Origin: Daphnia pulex
Lineage: Eukaryota > Arthropoda > Branchiopoda > Diplostraca > Daphniidae
Assembly (NCBI RefSeq): GCF_021134715.1
Contig: NC_060023.1
Location: 9,362,001 to 9,426,000, forward strand
Length of the DNA stretch: 64,000 nt
Direction of reading: 5' to 3'
Made by a program: the position numbers and the translations under genes. A model generated the notes under the pieces. That model did not search any database and was not told the DNA's origin. It worked only from the letters and a program-made list of their open reading frames with translations. Numbering within the stretch: position 1 is the first letter of the stretch; each line of letters begins with the position of its first letter. This document shows positions 45,101 through 57,100 of the stretch, piece after piece.

Positions 45101-48100
45101 TTTCTTTCGTTTTTTGGGCTCGCATCCAACCAAATAAAAATCGAGATGCGGCCAAGAGATGGATGGCACCCAGATAGGATCGTCTACTATACGGTATACA
45201 CTAAAGGGAAACAAAAAATAAATAAAATTTTCTTGGTAACAATTTGAGAAGCTCAAAAAGAAAGTGATCCAATTACTACTACAACTGAACTACTACCCCG
45301 GGTAGGTAAAATGTTTTAAAGTTAAAAACAAGTTCTACTCTGTTAGAGAGAGAGAGAGAAAATGTAGCGTGACATTTTGTCCACTTGGGATCAATGACTT
45401 GGCCCCCCCCCCCGTCTGTCGCTTTACATCAAAGATCAAAAGACGAACTTTTTTTTAGTCTGTGACAAGAGAACGAACCCCAAAAATCTTTTTTAGAAGC
45501 GTGATAAAAAGAATAAGGCAGCGGCCCTTCATCGCCACCCCTAGCGCGCCGGTTTTTCTTTATTATTTTCCGCCTTCATCAATTTTTTGTTTTGTTTTTT
45601 GTTTTGTTGTCGGCGCTCTTTTTTATTGAGACGGTGAATGCGCAGCGCGTACATAATTGTATCGGCCAATCGATCGGGAGGATCTAACCGTAAGACATTG
45701 GCGTGTGACAAACGCGGGAATATAGGGAAAAAAAAGGGGGGGCCAGAAAATCAAGAGAAAAGACGAGAGGAAAGATAGTTGATGTGACGTCAAGCGCAAA
45801 AGATCTGGCGCGCGCTTTTTGAACTCGATCAGACGGAACCATCTTCTTCTTCTTTTTATTCTCTCAAATTGTTCAGTTCTTTTCCCTCAATCTGGCATAC
45901 CGCCCTTCGTCATCGAAAAAAGATTATCGTGTCGCCTTGTTGCCCAGGGATTGAAAGGTGGGAATGTCAATCCCGAAACATCGGCGGAATGAATTTCTTT
46001 TTTGGCTCCCCACTTTTTCTTTTTGATTTGTTTTTCTCTCTCTGCCATTGTGAGAAAAATAAATAAATAAATAAAGAAAAAAAGAATCTAGACGAGAGTC
46101 TCTCGTGATAAGGAAATGACACCGAGGGAGAGAGAGAGAGAGAGAGTGCCCGCATTTCTCATCCATCGATCGGATAAAGTCTGAAAGCTTCTTCTTATTT
46201 TTCGAAAAAATCATTCGGCTATATATATATAAGATTACGATTCAAATCACTTTGCCGCCCTTTTTTTTTCTTCCCAATCTCGACAGAATGTTTATGTGTA
46301 CCGCCACGGCGGCGTCGTCGTGTTTCAACGGGAAACCAAAAAAATATTTGTTATTACAAAACACACACACACACAAGAGAGAGAGAGAGAGAGACGGAGC
46401 TGCTGGGTCATATATGTTGATTAGCATCTCAGACACATTTTGAAGATGACATCATCTCCATAAAATCCCCTAGAGGCTCAGACGCATAAGCCAGAGACAA
46501 CCCAAAAAAAAACAAGCCAAGAGAGAGAGATTTCGAGTTGATTACGAAATGATAGACATTCGGCATATTTTCTGCGCGCACTAAATCATAACAGATTTTT
46601 TAAAAAGTCTAAGATCTTGATAATCTTTTTTTCACTTTTTAGTAATTTTTTTGGCCAAGATGGGAAATGGGAAAAGGATGGCGGAGATAAGAGTGGAGAG
46701 AGAGGGAGGCAACGGCTGGCAAGCTCCTCCTTATCTTTGATGACGATCGATCGATAAGCAAGTCCCCAGTCGCCAACTCATCAAGATAAGAAAGAAAAGT
46801 GAGAGAGAGAGAGAGAACTTTTTTTAAAAAGAAGAAGAAGAAAGTATTGGGGGGGGGGATACTAAGAAGGGATAAAAGCTCGCAGAGAGACTGGGGGGAG
46901 AAAGATGATGGAGAGATAAAACAAGGGCACGCCGGGAAAAACGTATACAACGGGACCCGAGAAAAGAAGAAGAAGAAGATAATGAGGAATCGATTGCCAG
47001 TCCTCGTGTCTCTTTCACGACTTTTTTTATTTCTTCGTGAAAAACACAAAACAAAAAGCTAAGGCGCTGCTGCTTTATCTCTCTTCACTTGGGCCAACCC
47101 CCAAAAAACCACACTGTATACCATCTTTGAAATTAAGATTGAGCGATAGAATAAAACTTGACGACATTTTCGGCACTCACCGGTAGAAAAAGAATGAAAC
47201 CAATGTCAATTCACTCAACCATCACAAGAGCACAGTCTCACAGCACAGCAGCATGGCTTCCAAACAAAACGAAAAATAGAGTCTAGCTGAGCTTCTTCTT
47301 TGATGTGTGTGTTTTAAAAGGGTGGAGCGACTCTTTTCAGTTCCTCCTACCGAACCGGGAAAATCAAAATTTTTCTATTTTCTTTTATTTTTTTAACTTT
47401 TTTTTTTTGCTTCCTCACTCGCCGGAGGTCGGTCCAACACTGACACTGGGGTCCCCACCGCCAGAAAACTCTTTGGGCATTGGCATGTTATTGGTGTTGT
47501 GTGTAGTAGTAGTGAGTTGTAGTAGTAGTAGTAGTAAGGGTGGGAGGATAGGGGAGGAGGAGGAACTTACCACCCACTACTTCTTCTTCTTCTTTCCTTT
47601 TGAAATGTTTTTTTCTTTTTCTTTTTCTTTTTGATCGGCGGTGGTAGCGATGGGACCCCTACTAGTTCGTTTCTCACCTCGTCGCTAGGAGGAGGAGGAG
47701 CTTACAACAACATTCAATTCAAATCTCAAAAAAAAATGAATACACCAATTTTTCGATCGTGTTTTTTTCTTTCTTGTTCCAGCCCAAATTTTCTAGAGAA
47801 CAAAATAAGATTATTGGGTGATCCATTTTGTGCCGAGCGCTGGCAGCTCTTCTCTCACGCCCGATATTATTATTATTTTTCATTTCATTTTCAAAGGGAA
47901 GGGGAGTAATGGACGTATAGGATTCGAGATTGTAAGTTGCGATTAGAGAATCTAGAGTCGAGAGATAACACTGCGCAGTCAGCCACATCGCATCCCATCC
48001 AACAAAAAAAGAAAAAAAAATCAAAATCAAAAATTTGTTGAAAAATAAAAAAATCCAAAATCTCCCAAAAAAAGAAATATTAGAAGAGAGAAAGAGAGAG

Positions 48101-51100
48101 AGCATTGGGTTTGTGTGCGCAGGATGTGAGAGAGAGATAGCCGGCCATGAAAAAAAAAAGCCGAGATAAGAACCATATCAAACGTTTCCTATCTCTCTTC
48201 TCTCTCTCTCTGCGAGTTTCTGTAAGGAAAAGGGAGAAATGTCTGAAAGATGTTTGAATGATAAACACAGACAAGATGTAAACCGAAAATGTGGGTTAGA
48301 TGATGCAAGTAGTATTGCCTTGATTATCAAGGGCCCCCTTCATACACTGCACCCACCCAAAATTGAAAATCAACTCTTACGAGAGAGTGTGTGTGTGTAC
48401 ATTACACGTATAGAGTTTCGATTAGAATGGCGGAGCGGATAAGGAGCAGCGCTAAAGCATCAACAAAAGCCCCAGCGCTATAGCTCTACAGTATATAGAG
48501 TGTGTGTGTGTCGTGTCGTGTGTGTGTGTGTTTGGATGGCGTCTGCGAGAATGAGATAACCGTTTTGCGGCTGCCGGGGGATGAAGAAGAAGAAGAAGAA
48601 GAGGAGGAGAAATCAATCCGCTTCTCTTGCATGGATAGGAGAGCGTGTTTGATATGCCTCCATGATGCGCGCCAGGTCTTGCAAGAAAGGCGATAAGGAA
48701 AGAAAAGAAAATCACGACGGCCAAAGTTTGGAATTTTTTCGGGAGGGAGGGAAATAAATGAACACCCGACTCACGAAAATTCATCATTTTAGCGTTTGGG
48801 TTGAATTCGAATTATTTGATGACTGTGGAGGTTATTAATCTGCGGTAGATTATATAATAATAGATGAACAATCGGTTGGGGTTTGGTGGTTACCCCCAAG
48901 GTGTAACTAACGACACCTAACGATCATTAAACAAACTGTTATCATTTCGGAAAAAATGGCGTCGATCGAAATCGAATCTTTAATTTAAAAAATAAAAGCG
49001 GAGAATTTCGAGAAGCCCAAAACAAAATCCGAGGAAACAAAATAAAATGGGGAAACTACTGAATGCGATATCACAAGTAGATTTGAAAAAAAAATGTTGA
49101 CATTAAACAACCCAAACGCAAAGATATGCGGGTCCGGAAGGAGAAGTAGACGACCACAGGCCCCGCAAAGATTAAAAACGAATGAAATAAATAAGAAAGA
49201 TAACGAATAAGAAATTATTAAGAAATTAAAATCACATGTGTTCTTGCGTCATTTTTCGGAAGAAAAAAAAATCAAATCAAAATCAATCCGCCATGTACTA
49301 TCGGGCGGAATGATATCCCCCCCCCCTTCAAGTTTGTTGAACCCACCGGCATTTTTTTCGATTTGTCGGTTACAATTTCGTCTATTTTTTTTCCAGAGTA
49401 GTTTTTCTTCTCGTGTTGTCTTATCTTAATAATATGAAAATATGCATTTAGAAATCTCTTCAGACGTATGGCCTTTTAAGGACGAATTTAATGAAAAGAA
49501 AAAGAAAAATATTTTCGGGATATCCAAACTCTGAGAGGAATAAACAAAAAAGAGATTACAGTCGGACTCGATTCAAATCATAAAGAGATGTAAAAATCCA
49601 ACATATAACCAACCAACAAACAAAAAACAAAAAGGCAACGACGACGACGACCAGCGACAAGAGAAGCTGGATAAGACAGACTAAAAAAGAAGAAGAAGAA
49701 GAAAAACAACTACTACTACTACTAATAATATGCATCAAAAGATACACACACACACACGCAGAATAAGGAGATGGCCGTTGTTGTCATGCACACACATACT
49801 GGCTGGACGGGATCTTGTCGGTTCTTATCTATCTCCAGAGTGACTTTTTGTGTGTGTGTGTGGATGTACACTGGAGGAGAAGAAGGTGGTGGTGGAGGAC
49901 GACGTTGGGTTGGGTTGGGTGGGTGGCGTTTTTTGGGAACGGAATGGCAAGAAGAGATAAGGCACTGGGAAGTCGTCGAAAATGATACGGCTCCGAATTG
50001 CGCGACCTCGTTCTCCCGAAAAGAAAGAAAGAAACGGAGATAAGGCGCATACATAAAAGTCAATCATTTTTCTCTCTCTCTCTCTCTCTCTCTCTCGGCG
50101 CTGGGTCCTGGGCTGGCCTGTTGTATATATATCCCCTGGGCGTTCGATTAGGAGAGACATTGATTTTTATATATATATATATTCATTCAAAATCTCCATC
50201 AAAAGATGGGAGAGGGGGGAAAGACCAACGGCAGAAGCGACACACACAAAAGGAGATTGTGAACTTTGTTCGTCATCCAACTCTCGATACAAGTTCTTTT
50301 TTTCATTTTTACCCTGGCCAAAAAATCAAAAAAACTTGTTCGACAGCTTTTTTTTTCGATGTTGAAAAGAAAATCTTTAGGCATCGCACACGGTGTTGTG
50401 TAATCACAGCCCGACCTACACACACACGACTGGATGCCACCCCCCTTTTTCCATAGATCATCCGCGTAATATTCTGATGATATCCAACAGCACACTCCAG
50501 CGGCGCCCAATCTTTGTGCACACGGCAGAGTCAGACCCATTTTCTATCCTTATCAAAATAAAAACGGCCAAAGGTTAAAATAAAAATCCTTTGCATCTCT
50601 TATCGTGTCTAAATTTCATTCATTCAAATCAAAAAGTATAAAACTCGGGTTACGTTTTAAAAAACACACCCGAAACTTTTCCTCTTTCTCTCACTAAAAA
50701 AACTGGTCAAAATGAAAAAAGTTTGTTATCGGTCGGTAGTCAGCGGGCGCTGGTGCGGTGTGTAATAAGTCTCGTCGTAATAAACCAATTTATTTCCGCT
50801 TTATTATTACGTGTTTGTTTGCGTCGCTTACTCTACTCGGCACAATATCCATAACTCAGAGCTAGCTGAGCTAGCTGTTTTAGACTGATGGATATTATTA
50901 TACAGCTCAGAAGAAAAACGAGAGCTAGAGAGAGTAAACGGGGCGGGTTGAGTGAGTGGGATCGTCTTATCAGTCTGAAACCAAACAGGCCAGGCCGAAC
51001 AGAAATAAGAAAAAAAGATATTCCCCCCTTTTATTTTATTTTATTTTTCAATAGAAAGTGTGTATAAATAAAGAGCACGCTGGGTGGTGGGTATATTATA

Positions 51101-54100
51101 TAGTACGGAGGCCTGTTCGGTATCTGCCGGGTAGCAGCCGGGGAAGCTGCGATTACGAATGACTGTATATAGTGTATATGTACGCGTTGGCGGGAGTTAA
51201 AAGGGGGGCACATCAGAGAGTGTGAGATATGTACACACACATACAATGCTTTAAGCTAGACACTCTCAAACAGTTTTTGGGGGGAAGGAAGAGAGGGAGG
51301 TGGGTGCTGGGTGCCAGGCCGTTCAATTTATTCGGCGACGTTTTGTACCGCTATCACGTTCTGGGCCGCACACGTCGTCTCCTCACCCCTTTTGCCTCTG
51401 TCCCTCCTCTGCCGAAGAACAAAACGCTTTCTGTGTTTGTGTTTGATGATCAAGTCATGAGTCGAGCCAGTCATCGGCCTATCCACGCCCAAACGAGCAC
51501 ACACAGCCGAGCAGAGCAGAGCAGAGCCCCAGCAGACAGCCCCAGCCCATCACGGAGGAGGAACTATGGCGACTCTCTCGAATGGGGCCTGGCATACTGT
51601 TGATATCAAAACTTTTGCGGACGCCACAGCGAGCTCTAGCCCCGCTTGGACTATTGCGGTCGTTATTATTTCATCCGGTGCTCCGGCGCTCCGGCGGAGA
51701 GGTCGAATTATTATCGTCATGTGTCAGAGACAGACGTATATACATACACAGCCAGTCTACTACCCAGTAGTAGTAGTAGAGAGAAATGATTGAAATCAAT
51801 TCAAATGAGGCTTCAAGTAGACCAATGAGAAAGCCGCAAAACATTCTGAAATTGAGCGATACGCCAGACGGACGGACGCACAGAGACTTGATTCATCCTC
51901 TTGCAATTGTACGTAACATCAAAGTGGGAGAGAGAGAGAAGGAGAGAGACTGTGAGGAGGGGGGACGAATCATTCAAAAGGTCCGGCGATAGAAATGCGA
52001 CGCCACCTGGTGCGGGGCGTCGGTGGGTAGAAATAATAAAAATTTAAAAATTTAAATGTGGAAATTCGTTTTTTTTTTTTTTTTCTTTGGCCGGCCAGCC
52101 GCCCAGTCTCCCATGTCAGAGTGACTGACGGGCTGACTTTAAACTCTTGGTGCAATATGTACACAAGTTGTGGAGTTTCCGTCCGAGAGAGTCTCAACAT
52201 AACAAGAGATGGACATTGTCACGGCTCCGTTTCCATTACGAGCGCCCGGTTTTCAGTGGGTGGGAGGTACGGAGGGGAGCAGCCAATCCCCCCCTCCCTC
52301 TACTATAGGAGAGAAGGTGTAGGCCTTTGAGTTGTGCCGGAGATTCATTGAACTTTGAGGACCGCTGAGAAGGAGAGAGTCGCCGATTCGACGACTATAT
52401 ATAATCAATACGTGTGTGCAATCGCCATTTTGGGGGGGGAACTTGCGAGCAAGGCAAAAGGCAAGGGGGGTGGGAGACCCCAAAAGGAAGGGTGGGGAGG
52501 TTCAAAGAACCAAAAAATGACAGCTCGAAAAAATAAGAAAAATCGTGAAAAATGCAATGTCCTTTTTTTTTTCAAATGGTTCATTTAAGCAGAACAGTTC
52601 TCCCTATCCCCCCCCTTTTCCTCCCTATTATATACACGAGAGTCGTGAGAGTTCGTCCAGGGTGGGGTGGAATGGTTGATTAAGTAGTGATGGTGGGAAG
52701 AGAGAGAGCACAGAGAGGAGGGGGGGGGGTCGTCATGGCAACGCTTTGGGTACATATCTCTCGCCCAGAGAGAGAGAACAGTTTTGAGTAGTAATACACA
52801 GCGTGAGGGATTAAAGATGTGCAAACGCTTTTGGTTTTTAAAAATAAGAGAGTCTCCCAACCAACATGTTGATGTTGTTTATCGAACACGCGAGAAATGA
52901 CAAACGACATTTTCCATCGGCAGCTCACGATTGCGCGGAATTTTGAGAAAAGTCGGAAACGGACATGGTCCGACAGCTGTTGAATTTGATCGACAGATGA
53001 GCGTTCAAATTTGTTATTCCTTCCCGCCACATCTGAAAGAAATTTTGAAATTTTTTTGCAACGAAAGAAGAACCCCCCCCCCCCCCCAGACCCACCCACT
53101 TGATAGGGAAACGGGAGAGAATGAGGGAGATGTATTGATCGACGCCAGTTAGCGAAAGGACCGACACAGGGAGAGAGAGAGATGGTAAGAGAGAGACAGA
53201 GAGAGAGAGAATTCAATTGCAATTGTGCAAGTGCCCGTCCCTTTTCTCTAGCTCTGCCATTGGATAGAGACGGGAGCAACTTGCGCCAAATCTCCCCCCC
53301 CCCCCCGAAAACTGGCCTTTAACTATTCCTACTCCACCCCTGTTGTGTGTATATTTTATAATCATAATTCCCTACTCTGCAATCCTCCCCAACGGAAGGA
53401 AATTCAAGGGGGTTAGCGCGCCCATCTTTTCATTTAAAAAAAAAAAACGAAAAAACTGGTTATTACGCGCATCAAAAGTCGTGGGGGTGTGTAACAAGAA
53501 CGGTGGGTTGGTGGGGGGGTTTGGATCAAAAAAATCCCCCCCTTCTTTACTATATACTGCTGGCCGGAGAGTGATAAGAAAAAAAAAAGGCCGGGAGTAT
53601 ATATATGTAGCTGCCATCATCATCATCGTTTCTGGCTGTTTGGGTTGGCCCGGCACAGTGAGAGAGAGAGAGTTTATCGATAACATTTATCGCTCTCTTC
53701 TTCTTCTTCTGCTCCTGTTCCTCCTCCTCTTCTCGTCTGTGTGTGTGTGTGTATACGGCGTGAATGCAATTCCCGCCCGACTCTCTCTATATGTGTGTGT
53801 TGCTTATCGCTGATCGCCAGACGCAACCGCTCCCGCACAAACACCGCCCGACTTTTTTTTTCTTTTTTTCTTTTTTCCTCTTTCCCACCGCGATATGTCA
53901 GACGAGAAAATTTTTCTGTTTGAAATCTGTCAAATTTTGATATTATTCCGGTCGGTAGTCGGTACGAAGGAACAAATAAAAATGTCCGCCTTTTTCCTGA
54001 TTGGTCCGATTAGCGAAAACAATCGAGCTCCAGACAACGACCAATAGCCAGCCAGGATCATTGTTCCAAGACTCCTGCATAATCAAATGAATATCGTCGC

Positions 54101-57100
54101 TCTTGTCATCATCAACTTTGATGATTTCATTCCCCCCTCTTCTAGAAAAAAACAAGAACGTACATACTTAAACTCTCGCATGTTACACGGGATACATATC
54201 ATTTACAAGGAGGAGCGGGGGGATGGGTGGATGGATGGATGGCCGAAAACAATAGCGATCCTGGAAATGGATATAGGTCGTCTACAAAACTGGACCGGCG
54301 CGCTCCTTGGCCGTTACAAAAGAGAGAGGGACACATTTTTCCTTTTTCTTCTTTGTTGTACGACACATCGAGATGGATCCTGAAAACTGATGGAAAACAA
54401 CAGATCCTCCTCCTGCCATCATCGCGTCTACAATTTTTTCCCCCCTCCCCAACACTTGAGCACGGCCGGAGTGATAGAGGCCGGCTCTTTCTCTCTACTA
54501 GCTCCTATTGTTTCTCATTTTCTCATTGTGAACGCGTAGCGCAAATAATACAAAATCAAAATCAAATAAAAAGAAGAAGGCAAAAGACAAAACAATCCTG
54601 GCCCGTCCAATCGGGAGCGTCTCATCATCAATGCACGGCGCGTGTGTGTGTATACAACATGTCTGTGTGGTCCTCCCTCATCCATTGGTCGGAGATCACG
54701 ACCCCCCGATATGCTAATGATACGATGGAGAAATAAGAGAATAAAAAAAAAAGGTTTTTCGGAACAAAAAATACGCGAGGGGGGGTCCTCTACGGCCATA
54801 AGGAGCGAGAAATGTGTTGTTAAGGATCTCTCCAATTTCATTTAAATAAAAATAAAAATAAAACCCTATTGTTTTGGCGCGAGCCACATGTGTATGCAAA
54901 CAGGATCTCTATGTCGAAGTTATAGGGATCGTGATATAAAAATATTATGACCCCCCCACCCCTCGGTGTGGGTGGCCTGGGTAATAATAATACCCCCCCG
55001 CCATCCGCACGCACTCGAGACGGCAGCCCAAAACTTATCCGGCTGATCATCATCAAACATCCCGCATGTTTTCATTGCATTTCAATCCGACCAGAGCGAT
55101 GCAAGAAAACAACAATACAGCCGTTAAATAAAAAAACACGCAATGAAAAATGTCGGGTTTCAAAAATGGGCGCGCAATTTAAAATCGAATTCTCAACCGA
55201 GCTGGAGAGAATATTTTTCATTGTCGAATTGGCTGTTTGGAAACCAATAAAAAGTAAAACAACAACAAAAATTCGAATCCAATTCCGCGCGGAACAAATA
55301 AAACAATCGGCCGCGGCCAGAAGCAGCGCTGGCGAGTATAGACGCGGGAATCACGATTCACGCTGGTTGCCGCATACCGTCACGTTCTTTTTCCTATGTA
55401 CGGCAGGCAGGCACACACACACACCCGAAGAAGAAGAGGAAGAACACGCCGTTGTGTTTCAGTTAATCTACACAGACACACACACACACACACGCCGAAT
55501 AAGCGCGAGCGCGAGTATAAAGGACAGGCCATCGAGAAGCAAGCAAGAGACGAGCTCGAGAGAGATTAGATCTGAGCTCAGCAGCAGCAGCAGCAGCTCC
55601 GACATAATCTTTTCGCTCTCTCTCTACCAACCAACCACCCAGAGAAAAAATATATACACACAAACACGGAAAGGACATTTGGATCGAGAGCGGGGCGCCG
55701 GGTATTATAATTTCTATTTTATTTTTTCGTTTCTAGGAGAGAGAGATTGTTGCTTCTGTTGCTGGGCTGCTGCTGCTGCTCCTCTTTTTCTATATCTATC
55801 TCTGGTCGAAGGATGGAGCGACGCCATCTATTTCCACCCTGCGATTCTTATTTGATTGGAAGATGGAACTCACTCGGGATTTGTCTACGTCATTTTTCCC
55901 CATCCAACGGAGGAGCAAGAGAGAGATAACCAACTCTCTTTCGTCTGCTCAACAACTGACAAGGAGGAAAGCTTTAGGAGAAATCAAAAAAACCTTCTTT
56001 CTTTCTTTCTTTCTTTCGTTTTTTTCTCTTTCGTAAGAGTCAAATCTCTTGTTCATCTCCTCCAGCTCTTTTCCTTCGTCTGTTATTCGTCTGTTATTCG
56101 TTTATCAGCTCTTTCCATCAGTATCGCAGTTCGAGAGAGAGAGAGGAGACGGCGGGAGTCTCAGTGTGTGTGTGTGTGCCCACCCAGTCCTTCTTCTTCT
56201 TGAAGATAAAAAAAAAATTTTAAATAATTTTTTCCTTTCCAAAAATAAAAGAAAGAAAATAAAGGGAGGCATCGTTATTAATATGCCGAGCAGGTACGAG
56301 CCGAGCGATCGCTTGTAATGTGATTTCTTTTCTTTTGGTTATTTTTTCGTTGTTTCAAAACGATTCGATTGTTATTAGCTACCGGAGATATTTATAGCGT
56401 TCGAAAAACAAGAGACAAGACACTTTTTGAGGCCCGCCCGCATATATGTATGTGTACAAAAAGATAAAAGCTTTGTAATTTATTTCTCTTCCAAGGTTTT
56501 GTTTTCTTTCTTTAAAAAAAAAAGTCGCTGGTGTCGATAGATCATCAGGGCTGATCCAAGGCTCTTTTCTACATTTTATTCAAATGAAATAAAACTAAAA
56601 AAAAAGTGTCAATGCCATAAATGAATGAAAGAAAACAAAAAAAAAAGAAAAGAAATGTCAGGGCGGCATGTGCCGACAAGAGTCGGTCATATTTGCAGTC
56701 GTAAAAGCTCCAAATGAAATGGAATGTGGACGTGTAATTCTCCTCATCAAACGACACATCAGTCCGGTCGGCTAGCGCGCGCGACTTTTAAAAAAAGAAA
56801 ATGTTTGAGCTGCTGGTAGCTGCTGCTGCTGCTGTATATATATCTATCTCCATAATATCCATGTAGTAGTAGTCGTACCGTAGTCTTATAGGAAAGAAAA
56901 AATAAAGGTTTTGCCCTATGTGTGTTGCTGTCGGATTGATCGAGAGATATGCAAAAGAAGGAGAGAACCTTTTTTCTTTTTTTTCTTTTTCCTGTTTGAT
57001 GATGCTTATCTGCGCATTCACTTCTTCTTCTTCTCTGGATGATTTCTATTTCTTTTTTTCTTCTTCTTCTTCTATATACGCTATCGCCTCTCTCTCTCTT

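Noticed and set aside
46128-46394. Regularly repeated short units that could suggest a CRISPR-like array
   Set aside because: These are plain GA and CA microsatellites without spacers, in a eukaryotic intron.
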